A stretch of DNA of 64,000 nt. It comes from Puia sp. (lineage in GTDB: Bacteria > Bacteroidota > Bacteroidia > Chitinophagales > Chitinophagaceae). Under the pieces are notes generated by a model that saw nothing but the letters and a program-made list of their open reading frames with translations, had not been told where the DNA came from and searched no databases. A program made the position numbers and the translations under genes. The stretch is taken from assembly GCA_031292515.1 (NCBI GenBank), contig JARLGZ010000233.1:47325-111324 (forward strand), given 5' to 3'. Of the stretch, positions 33,846 to 40,267 are shown in pieces. Position 1 is the stretch's first letter, and every line of letters begins with the position of its first letter.

Positions 33846-33922
33846 GAGGCCCTTTCAAACCATTTGAGAGGGTCTTCTTCTATTTGAAAGGGTCTTCTTC
33901 TTCCTGAGAGGGCCTTTTTTTG
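33846..33922 (+). terminator. Terminator with triplicated 3' arm
   Basis: A single 5' arm, GGCCCTTTCAAA (about 33848-33859), faces three tandem 20-nt units at 33863-33882, 33883-33902 and 33903-33922 (TTTGAGAGGGTCTTCTTCTA, TTTGAAAGGGTCTTCTTCTT, then CCTGAGAGGGCC plus seven T). Each unit can pair with the 5' arm; only the last ends in a T-run. This looks like a terminator for the OmpA gene whose 3' half has been duplicated twice. Confidence 0.55.
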
Positions 33923-33996
33923 GAATGTGTGAATGATATAAGAGCCGCCACCAATCTTGTAACAAGCCTGTGCCTTAATGAACTCATCTTTGCGGT

Positions 33997-34302
33997 ATGA
34001 AAAAAAATCTCATCAGATTGCTGTGCCTCTTTATGATTGTGTCCGCAGCCTCGTTCCAGGCTTCCGCACAAATTTATGTAAAAATACGCCCCTCGATTCC
34101 GGTAATCGTCAGGCCTCAACAACCCTCCCCCGCTCACGTATGGATAGACGAAGAATGGGAGCCTAATGGCGGTGCTTACAGGTATGCAGGCGGTCATTGG
34201 GCTGCGCCTCCCCATCCCGGTTACAGGTGGAGAGCCGGCTATTGGAGACGTCATAACCGTGACGGAGAACAGTGGGTCCGCGGTGGATGGAGGAGAAGAT
34301 AG
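33997..34302 (+). CDS. Secreted YXWGXW/WXXGXW repeat protein
   Basis: A 101-residue small exported protein with signal peptide MKKNLIRLLCLFMIVSAASFQASA. The mature part carries the WXXGXW/Y-x-W-G-x-W type repeats (PAHVWIDEEWEPNGGAY, RYAGGHWAAPPHPGYRWRAG, YWRRHNRDGEQWVRGGWRRR), typical of small Bacteroidota and Proteobacteria envelope proteins of unknown function. Very basic and Trp-rich, so it may bind polyanions or the cell wall. The gene ends with RRR and a stop, followed by a four-copy 16-nt tandem repeat. Confidence 0.82.
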   Translation: MKKNLIRLLCLFMIVSAASFQASAQIYVKIRPSIPVIVRPQQPSPAHVWIDEEWEPNGGAYRYAGGHWAAPPHPGYRWRAGYWRRHNRDGEQWVRGGWRRR

Positions 34303-34332
34303 GCAAACAAGCTCAAGCCCCGCACCAATCAG

Positions 34333-34396
34333 GGATATGCCCGCGCAGTGATATGCAGTCGCAGAAGTATGCAGTTGCAGGAATATGCCCGCGAAA
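34333..34396. repeat. Four imperfect 16-nt tandem repeats
   Basis: Units at 34333-34348 (GGATATGCCCGCGCAG), 34349-34364 (TGATATGCAGTCGCAG), 34365-34380 (AAGTATGCAGTTGCAG) and 34381-34396 (GAATATGCCCGCGAAA). The core TATGC(C/A)(C/G) is conserved in all four. They lie between the WXXGXW gene and the arsR promoter; the function is unknown. Confidence 0.6.
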
Positions 34397-34464
34397 ACCG
34401 CCGGTATAAAGGTCCTACGCTCCATGAACCCGGGAATCTTCCGTCCGGGTTTATCCCCTGAATA

Positions 34465-34510
34465 TTTGCGTAACTGATTGGTTACACTTATATTTGTAAC
34501 CGATCGGTTA
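34465..34510 (+). promoter_or_regulatory. arsR promoter with two ArsR-type operators
   Basis: The promoter has TTTG at 34465-34468, a 20-nt spacer and TATATTTG at 34489-34496. Two related 14-mers flank the -7 element: TAACTGATTGGTTA (34471-34484) and the perfect palindrome TAACCGATCGGTTA (34497-34510), 12 of 14 bases identical. The arrangement blocks RNA polymerase when bound, as expected for an ArsR-type repressor regulating its own operon. Confidence 0.65.
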
Positions 34511-34529
34511 AATAACGATCTTCCTCAGT

Positions 34530-34790
34530 ATGAGACGAGACGTCTTCCAGGCCATAGCGGATCCCACCCGCCGGGAGATCCTCGGCATGATAGCCCGGGA
34601 GAAGCTAAACCTCAATTCGGTGGCCGAAAACTTCCCTGTCAGCCGGCCGGCCATTTCAAGACATATCAAAATACTTACCGAATGCGGGTTGGTCACCATC
34701 AAACAGCTAGGCAGGGAGCGGTTTTGCGAGGCGAATCTTGAATCCCTCAACCAGGTATCCGAATGGATCGACCAATACCGTATTTTCTAG
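34530..34790 (+). CDS. ArsR-family repressor, interrupted by an amber codon
   Basis: Winged-helix regulator of the ArsR/SmtB superfamily; the first 86 residues read MRRDVFQAIADPTRREILGM, then LNSVAENFPVSRPAISRHIK and LGRERFCEANLESLNQVSEW, a complete DNA-binding domain. It ends IDQYRIF and then TAG (34788-34790). In the same frame the DNA continues TRQLDSLGDFLHSEAA and then a Lys/Ser-rich tail to a TGA at 34971-34973, which overlaps the ATG of the next gene. Homologues have Trp where the amber codon stands (QYRxFW...QLDSL), so TGG mutated to TAG, or the gene is read through. As encoded it yields a C-terminally shortened repressor that may still bind DNA but may lose part of its dimer helix. 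No metal-binding Cys motif, so the ligand is not a metal via the classic site. Confidence 0.8.
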   Translation: MRRDVFQAIADPTRREILGMIAREKLNLNSVAENFPVSRPAISRHIKILTECGLVTIKQLGRERFCEANLESLNQVSEWIDQYRIF

Positions 34791-34969
34791 ACGCGTCAAC
34801 TGGATTCGCTGGGAGACTTTCTTCATTCCGAGGCGGCCTCCGCCAGTGACCGGCAAACCACTCATAAAATCCGGGAAATCCCCAGAAAGTTCGAGGCAAA
34901 AAAAACATCTCTGGCCGGCAAGCGCAAGTCATCTGCCAAAAGCAAGTCGTCAAATAAATCGAAAAGAAA

Positions 34970-35410
34970 ATGAAAACAGAACCGCTTGTATTTGAAAGAA
35001 CGTATCATGCGTCCGTTGAAAAAGTCTGGAAAGCCCTGACTGATGTCGACCAGATCAGACAATGGTCATTCGGTATGAAGGCGTTCAGCCCCGAAGTGGG
35101 TTGCCAGTTCAGTTTCGAGGCCAAAAAAGACGGCATCGTCTTCAATCATTTGTGCACCGTAAAAGAGGTGATCCCGGGCAAAAAACTGGCCTATACCTGG
35201 CGGTATGAAGGATATGCCGGCGATTCCCTGGTATCTTTCGAATTATTCGCCGATGGAGCTAAGACGAAGGTGAGATTGACACACGAAGGACTGGAAACAT
35301 TTCCACAGAACAATCCTGATTTTGTGAAGGGGAATTTCTCGCAGGGATGGTCTCATATCATCGGTGAGTCTCTAAAAAACTTTGTCGAAAACCAGGCGAT
35401 TTCCCCGTAG
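34970..35410 (+). CDS. SRPBCC (AHSA1-like) family protein
   Basis: A 146-residue cytoplasmic protein of the START/Bet v1-like SRPBCC superfamily, AHSA1 branch: FERTYHASVEKVWKALTDV, QIRQWSFGMKAFSPEVGCQF, KLAYTWRYEGYAGDSLVSFE, TKVRLTHEGLETFP and QGWSHIIGESLKNFVE. The fold binds hydrophobic ligands; the role is not known. In many bacteria AHSA1-like genes follow an ArsR gene in one operon, as here, where its ATG overlaps the original arsR stop by four bases (ATGA). It is intact, so its expression now depends on how far the truncated ArsR still represses. Confidence 0.88.
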   Translation: MKTEPLVFERTYHASVEKVWKALTDVDQIRQWSFGMKAFSPEVGCQFSFEAKKDGIVFNHLCTVKEVIPGKKLAYTWRYEGYAGDSLVSFELFADGAKTKVRLTHEGLETFPQNNPDFVKGNFSQGWSHIIGESLKNFVENQAISP

Positions 35411-35434
35411 GAGCCCGCCAGTATGAGTACACCG

Positions 35435-36613
35435 TCAAAATGCCACGATCGCGTTTTCAAAAGGGATCTCGTCGCGATGCTCGATCGCGGGGGTAACAGG
35501 CTTCCAGGTCTTGACCGGGTCCAGGAGATCGGCGATCACCGCTACCCCCTCCAACCGGAAGGTTTTAAAAACATAAGGCAATCCTTCGGCTCCCAACGGC
35601 GAGTTGGCATCCATCACCTGGAAATGCAAGTGGGGGAGATCGGCGTTCCCGGAATTCCCGATCAGACCGAGCACATCTCCCGCGTCTACTTTTTGCCCCA
35701 CTTTCACCCGGACGCTGCCGGTCTTCAGGTGCGCGTACAAGGCAAATCGTCCGTTCCCGAGATCCAGGATGATGTGGTTTCCTGCAACGGTCTCAACGGT
35801 GATGGGGACAGCCGGACTTTGGAAAGGAGTATTTTCCGGGATGCCGTCCCATACCTCCACGACGCTGGCCTGTGCAACGGCCAGCACTTCACTGCCATAG
35901 CCGTACCAACTGGAGTTCTTGGTGGGATCGCCATGGTAGGGATGACCGTCCTCGCCTATCTTTCCCCAATCGATGGCAAAACGCTGGGCAATATGACCTT
36001 TTCCATTTGTGACGGCCCATACCCGACGATGAACGGAGGTGTCGGAAGGGCCATTTACGGCAACCCAATGGCCGCCTTTGACCGGAGGCCGGATTTCCAG
36101 CGGCTTTTGGCGATAAACAGTCAGGAGAGGAGCTTCGACGACTACGGGAGCCATCTTCGCGCTGTCCCCTCCTATCGGAGAAAACAGGAACCGGTGTTTC
36201 AGAGAACCCGGAACAGTCTGTCTGCCGTCCACCCGGATATCGAGGTAGAGAATCGCGTGCGACCCGGGCCCTACCAGGATGGGATCGTTCGGAGACCCCT
36301 CCAGGCCGGGATGGCCGAACATGCGGCGCAGCGACGGGATGGCATATTTTGCAAGCGGAGAATCGGCCTTGTCTGAAAAGACTTCGAGTTGCAAAACGGC
36401 CCAGGGCTTACTATCCACGTTTGTCAGGTGCAACTCATAGAAAAGATGGGTCTCTCCCGCCAACTTCACCGGGGAAGGGATCACCCCCGCGCTTATATCA
36501 AAAGGCGCCACCAGAAAATTCTGCGCATTGCAAAAAAGGAACCCCGAAAAAAAGAGGAACATCGTCAAAGTCCGGAGAACAGGAGGGCAATTTATTCGAT
36601 AGCGGGATCGCAT
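35435..36613 (-). CDS. Secreted M23-family metallopeptidase
   Basis: A 392-residue exported protein. The hydrophobic signal region lies at MFLFFSGFLFCNAQ (residues 18-31), so a shorter start (ATG at 36562) is possible. An N-terminal beta-domain of about 150 residues precedes an M23/LytM domain (about 205-365) with IAQRFAIDWGKIGED and GHPYHGDPTKNSSWYGYGSE, GNHIILDLGNGRFALYAHLK and DLPHLHFQVMD. The zinc ligands (first His, Asp; HLH motif) are recognisable, though the first His is not in the standard HxxxD spacing, so catalytic activity cannot be assured. The family cleaves peptidoglycan cross-bridges. Convergent with the SRPBCC gene (24-nt gap) and next to crcB upstream, but not coupled to it. 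Confidence 0.8.
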   Translation of the reverse strand: MRSRYRINCPPVLRTLTMFLFFSGFLFCNAQNFLVAPFDISAGVIPSPVKLAGETHLFYELHLTNVDSKPWAVLQLEVFSDKADSPLAKYAIPSLRRMFGHPGLEGSPNDPILVGPGSHAILYLDIRVDGRQTVPGSLKHRFLFSPIGGDSAKMAPVVVEAPLLTVYRQKPLEIRPPVKGGHWVAVNGPSDTSVHRRVWAVTNGKGHIAQRFAIDWGKIGEDGHPYHGDPTKNSSWYGYGSEVLAVAQASVVEVWDGIPENTPFQSPAVPITVETVAGNHIILDLGNGRFALYAHLKTGSVRVKVGQKVDAGDVLGLIGNSGNADLPHLHFQVMDANSPLGAEGLPYVFKTFRLEGVAVIADLLDPVKTWKPVTPAIEHRDEIPFENAIVAF

Positions 36614-36669
36614 ATTATAAAATTAATGATTTAAAACACTTTCAAAGAGGCGTGTTCCCCGGCAGATAG

Positions 36670-37038
36670 CTATTTCATAAGAGCAGCCCCGGCAACCGTC
36701 GAGGACAATCCCAGCAGCACGCTAAGCATCGCATACAACAGAAAATAAACATAACTTCCCTGCCGCAGCAGCATCATGTTCTCATAAGAGAAACTGGAGA
36801 AAGTGGTAAACCCGCCGCACAGACCCGTTATCAGGAACAGCCTCCAATCCGTCGTCATCCAGGAATGTCTTTCTGAAAGACCGTAGAGCAGCCCGATCGC
36901 AAAACAGCCGGAAACATTCACCAGAAAGGTCCCCCAGGGGAAACTCACCGGCGTAAACCTGCCTACCCCTATCTGCAAGAGGTAACGCAATATGCTCCCG
37001 ATGCCTCCACCCAGCCCTATGATTAAAAGGTGTTTCAT
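36670..37038 (-). CDS. crcB: Fluoride channel CrcB/Fluc
   Basis: A 122-residue dimeric fluoride channel of the inner membrane that lets F- leave the cell. Typical features: four hydrophobic helices, GGGIGSILRYLLQIGVGRF, PWGTFLVNVSGCFAIGLLYG (the central Asn of the pore), and LCGGFTTFSSFSYENMMLLR (the phenylalanine box FTTFSSFS). It follows the CLC-type gene after 45 nt on the same strand and is therefore placed under the fluoride riboswitch. The C-terminus VLLGLSSTVAGAALMK ends the family's last helix. Confidence 0.95.
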   Translation of the reverse strand: MKHLLIIGLGGGIGSILRYLLQIGVGRFTPVSFPWGTFLVNVSGCFAIGLLYGLSERHSWMTTDWRLFLITGLCGGFTTFSSFSYENMMLLRQGSYVYFLLYAMLSVLLGLSSTVAGAALMK

Positions 37039-37083
37039 ACATTTTTTTATCAGATAGTCAGGGATCCCCCTTTTGTAAGGTAA

Positions 37084-38466
37084 TTATTTTTTCAACCCGG
37101 TTCCCCTGTTATCAAACCAGGCCCTCCTGCTAACGATCCGTTTTTGCCTCACTTCATGAAGGGTGCCATTTGCCGGAAGAGACAGGCCGTCTATCTTGGG
37201 TACGCTAACCCGCTGGGTGTTATAAATCCCCGTGTGACCACTGAAATAGTAGGCGGTAAAGCAAGCCACCGCATAGTACAGGACGTTGTCCGCGCCGAAC
37301 AGCTCAATCCCCATCATTGTACAGGCGAGAGGGGTATTAGTAGCTCCCGCGAATACAGCGATAAAGCCGAGGCCAGCCATCAGGTCCGCCGGAGCACCGG
37401 TCAGCCCTGCGAAGGTATTTCCCAGGGCAGCCCCGATAAAGAACAGCGGCGTCACTTCTCCCCCTTTAAAGCCCGTTCCCAGGGTGATGGCTGTAAACAA
37501 AAGCTTCCAAAGCCAGCTGAAGCCGGTGGCGCCCCCTTTGTGGAAGCAGGAGACGATCGTAACCGCATGCGGATCTTTAGCGGTCACGCCCAGACCCAGG
37601 TAGTCCTTTGTACCCAAGATGCCCGTCAACAGGATAATCAACAGTCCGCCGATAACCGGGATCAGCCATTTCACTTTTATCCATCTGTTGCTATAGTCTT
37701 TGATGACATGCGAAGTCTCGGCAAACAGAAGCCCCCCAAAACCGAAGACGGCTCCTGCCGCTACAACCCTGACCAGCATCAGGAGATCGAAATGGAAAAC
37801 AGAGAAAAAGCCGGTCGCGACATCCTTGAAGAGAATCGAATAGTGTGTATGATGAATCCCCCAGGCGCCACAGACGATATCCGCCAGGACGCTCGCCATC
37901 AGACAGGGCAGCAGGGCATCGTGTTTGATCCGGCCCAGCGCCGGCACCTCCAGCGCAAAAATGGCCCCCGTCACAGGAGTGCCGAATACGGCCCCAAAAC
38001 CAGCCGCCATGCCCGTCATCAGCAGCATGCGGGTATCCCGGGGCGGCAGACGGAACCGGGCGGCAAAAAAATTAGCCATGCTTCCGCCCACCTGGACGGC
38101 GGTTCCCTCCCGGCCAGCCGATCCACCGAATAGATGGGTAAGTAAGGTAGTCACGATCACGAGCGGCGCCATACGGGCCGGCACTCCCCCACCCGGCTTG
38201 TGGATCTCGTCCATAATCAGGTTATTCCCCGCCTCCGCGTTCTTGCCTGAATACCGGTATAAAAAATGGATGGCCACCCCCGCAAGGGGCAAAAGGAATA
38301 AAAGCCAGGGGTTGCCGATCCGGGTATCGGTAACCCTCTCCAGCAGCCAGAGAAACAAAGCCACCAACGAACCAACGGTCAGAGAGACCGGGATTGCCAG
38401 CAAAGTCCACCGGACAAGATGAGAAACGATAAAAAAATGCTCGAAGGGGATCTTACGCTGCTTCAT
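37084..38466 (-). CDS. CLC-F type fluoride/proton antiporter
   Basis: Inner-membrane CLC transporter of 460 residues. The selectivity segment that reads GSGIP in chloride CLCs reads [10 protein letters not shown] here (about residues 79-88), the signature of the fluoride-specific CLC-F clade. The external gate glutamate is in [16 protein letters not shown], and the later helices hold [18 protein letters not shown] and [24 protein letters not shown] proteins expel F- in exchange for H+. The gene is preceded by a fluoride riboswitch and followed by crcB: an operon with two independent fluoride exporters. The polar C-terminus after residue 425 ([19 protein letters not shown]) is a short soluble tail. 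The combination makes the fluoride specificity quite certain. Confidence 0.92.
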   Translation of the reverse strand: MKQRKIPFEHFFIVSHLVRWTLLAIPVSLTVGSLVALFLWLLERVTDTRIGNPWLLFLLPLAGVAIHFLYRYSGKNAEAGNNLIMDEIHKPGGGVPARMAPLVIVTTLLTHLFGGSAGREGTAVQVGGSMANFFAARFRLPPRDTRMLLMTGMAAGFGAVFGTPVTGAIFALEVPALGRIKHDALLPCLMASVLADIVCGAWGIHHTHYSILFKDVATGFFSVFHFDLLMLVRVVAAGAVFGFGGLLFAETSHVIKDYSNRWIKVKWLIPVIGGLLIILLTGILGTKDYLGLGVTAKDPHAVTIVSCFHKGGATGFSWLWKLLFTAITLGTGFKGGEVTPLFFIGAALGNTFAGLTGAPADLMAGLGFIAVFAGATNTPLACTMMGIELFGADNVLYYAVACFTAYYFSGHTGIYNTQRVSVPKIDGLSLPANGTLHEVRQKRIVSRRAWFDNRGTGLKK

Positions 38467-38511
38467 TCCTACAAATTATAGATTAATGCTAATAAACGCT
38501 ATTAATAACTT

Positions 38512-38567
38512 GTAGGCGCCATCAGCCTTTTGAGGGGCGGTTTAACAGGTGGAACACCATCACCTTG
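38512..38567 (-). promoter_or_regulatory. Fluoride riboswitch (crcB motif)
   Basis: On the minus strand, 45 nt upstream of the CLC-F start, the RNA reads AAGGTGATGGTGTTCCACC (38566 to 38548), a connecting AACCGCC (38541-38535 region), and CTGATGGCGCCTAC (38525 to 38512). These match the conserved core of the crcB aptamer: GG(N)GATGG(Y)GTTC at the 5' end and CTGATG(N)(N)(N)CCTAC at the 3' end. The aptamer binds F- and switches on fluoride exporters. The spacer to the ATG is AT-rich and forms no strong terminator that I can see, so control at translation or a weak terminator is more likely. Confidence 0.9.
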
Positions 38568-38647
38568 ACCAGTAAAAGGGGGTAAAATTATCGGATGTTA
38601 TGATAAAAACAAAATATCCTTCCTTTTAACTCACGTATTTTTGCCGG

Positions 38648-39973
38648 ATGCAAAAAGAAATCCCCTCCATTCCTGAGATACTATCTTATCTGAAAATCGA
38701 AAAGCTCAATGACATGCAGCTGGCAGCGGTTGAAGCGGGCGGGAAAGAGAACGACCTGATCCTGCTCTCCGACACAGGATCCGGAAAGACACTGGCCTTC
38801 CTGTTGCCCATTCTGCAGTCGCTCGATATCGACAGCCGCAAAACACAGGCCTTGATTATCGTCCCCTCCCGGGAACTCGCCCTGCAGATTGAAAAAGTCT
38901 TCAAGGCAATGGGAACGGGCTTCAAAATAGCCTGTTGTTATGGCGGCCACCTGCGCGAGACGGAAGAGAACAACCTGCTGCAGGCGCCTGCCCTGATCGT
39001 CGGAACACCCGGAAGATTGGCGGATCACCTGCGGAGAAAAAATATCCATCCGGAGGCGATCACGACCCTGGTCCTCGATGAATTCGACAAATCACTCGAA
39101 TCGGGTTTCGAAGAAGAGATGTCATTTGTGATCGGTTCCCTGGCCGCCCTGAAAAAGAGGATACTCACTTCCGCCACCGAAGCTCCCGAAATCCCGGACT
39201 TCGTAGGCTTGAAAGAAGATGCGGTCCTGCTTCAATTCCTGTCGGGCGAAAAATCCCCCGCGCTCGCAATACAGATGGTTAAAAGCAATGACAAAGACAA
39301 GCTGGAAACCCTGTTCCGGTTGATCTGTTTGCTGGGCAACCGATCCTCCATCATCTTTTGCAACCACCGGGAGTCGGTGGAACGAACCAGCACCCTACTA
39401 TCGGAAAAAGGCATCTATAACGTATTCTATCACGGCGCCATGGAGCAGCAGGAAAGGGACAGCGCACTCTGTAAGTTCCGGAACGGGACTTCAAATTTCC
39501 TGGTGACGACCGACCTCGCCGCAAGAGGCCTGGACATCCCCCATATCCGCTATATCATTCACTACCACCTGCCCAATACCGAAGAAGTCTTTACGCACCG
39601 GAACGGCAGGACCGCACGCATGGAAGCCAGCGGAACGGCCATCCTGATCATAGGACCGGAAGAGACTTTGCCTCCCTATATCGATCATCCTGTAGAAGCC
39701 ATCCAACTGCCGGAAATCAGCGTCCTCCCGGAAAAACCAAAATGGACCACGCTGTTTATCGCCGCCGGCAAAAAAGACAAGGTGAATAAGGTCGATATAG
39801 TGGGCTTTCTGACAAAAAAAGGACAGTTGAAAAAAGAGGACATCGGCTTGATCGAGGTCAAGGATTTCCTGTCTTTTGCGGCCATCCGGAAATCGAAGGC
39901 GAGCCATACCCTTCAGTCGATCAAGAACGAGCGGATAAAAAACAAAAAGGTGAAGATAGAAGTGGCCAAATAA
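38648..39973 (+). CDS. DEAD-box type RNA helicase (DEFD variant)
   Basis: Cytoplasmic ATP-dependent RNA helicase of 441 residues. Motif Q/I: LNDMQLAAVE and LLSDTGSGKTLAFLLP; Ia IIVPSRELALQI; Ib GTPGRLADHL; motif II VLDEFDKSLE, where Ala is replaced by Phe (DEFD); III LTSATEA; IV IIFCNHRE; V TTDLAARGLDIPHIRYIIHY; VI HRNGRTARM. The last 70 residues (WTTLFIAAGKKDKVNKVDIV to the Lys-rich end) form a DbpA-like RNA-binding domain. The DEFD form is normal in a Bacteroidota branch of this family. It probably acts in ribosome assembly or RNA turnover. Ends at a bidirectional terminator. Confidence 0.9.
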   Translation: MQKEIPSIPEILSYLKIEKLNDMQLAAVEAGGKENDLILLSDTGSGKTLAFLLPILQSLDIDSRKTQALIIVPSRELALQIEKVFKAMGTGFKIACCYGGHLRETEENNLLQAPALIVGTPGRLADHLRRKNIHPEAITTLVLDEFDKSLESGFEEEMSFVIGSLAALKKRILTSATEAPEIPDFVGLKEDAVLLQFLSGEKSPALAIQMVKSNDKDKLETLFRLICLLGNRSSIIFCNHRESVERTSTLLSEKGIYNVFYHGAMEQQERDSALCKFRNGTSNFLVTTDLAARGLDIPHIRYIIHYHLPNTEEVFTHRNGRTARMEASGTAILIIGPEETLPPYIDHPVEAIQLPEISVLPEKPKWTTLFIAAGKKDKVNKVDIVGFLTKKGQLKKEDIGLIEVKDFLSFAAIRKSKASHTLQSIKNERIKNKKVKIEVAK

Positions 39974-40047
39974 CGGAAGTCGTCGGGTACGGCGGAGAAG
40001 GGGCGGGCACAGCACAGGCCGGAGAAAAGCGGACGAAGGCTAAAACG

Positions 40048-40079
40048 AAAAAACCCCCAAGATTAGTCAGGGGCTTTTC
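40048..40079. terminator. Bidirectional terminator between the helicase and GH110 genes
   Basis: AAAACCCC is followed by twelve bases and GGGGCTTTT. On the plus strand it ends in CTTTTC; on the minus strand the same stem is followed by TTTTTTCGTTTT. It sits between two convergent genes and can serve both. Confidence 0.55.
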
Positions 40080-40267
40080 ATTGAACTTGAATTTTAATGC
40101 TTTCGTTGGACGGAACAAAAAGCTGGTTTTTCTGGATATGCGGTCAATTCATTGGTATTGGATACAACAAATGTAGTCGAAGCATCGATACCGGCCTAGA
40201 GCAAAACCACTCAATCTTTTTCGTACAATTACGATCTCAAAATAATCCAAAATAGTAAATCCCGAAG

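Noticed and set aside
33863..34396. Short repeats at 33863-33922 and 34333-34396 as CRISPR arrays
   Set aside because: The repeats touch each other without spacers and no cas gene is present.
33880..34425. 181-residue minus-strand frame over the WXXGXW gene
   Set aside because: Antisense to a small gene with signal peptide and known repeat type.
35423..36376. 317-residue plus-strand frame over the M23 gene
   Set aside because: Antisense shadow; it has no start context and no family sequence, and the M23 motifs are on the other strand.
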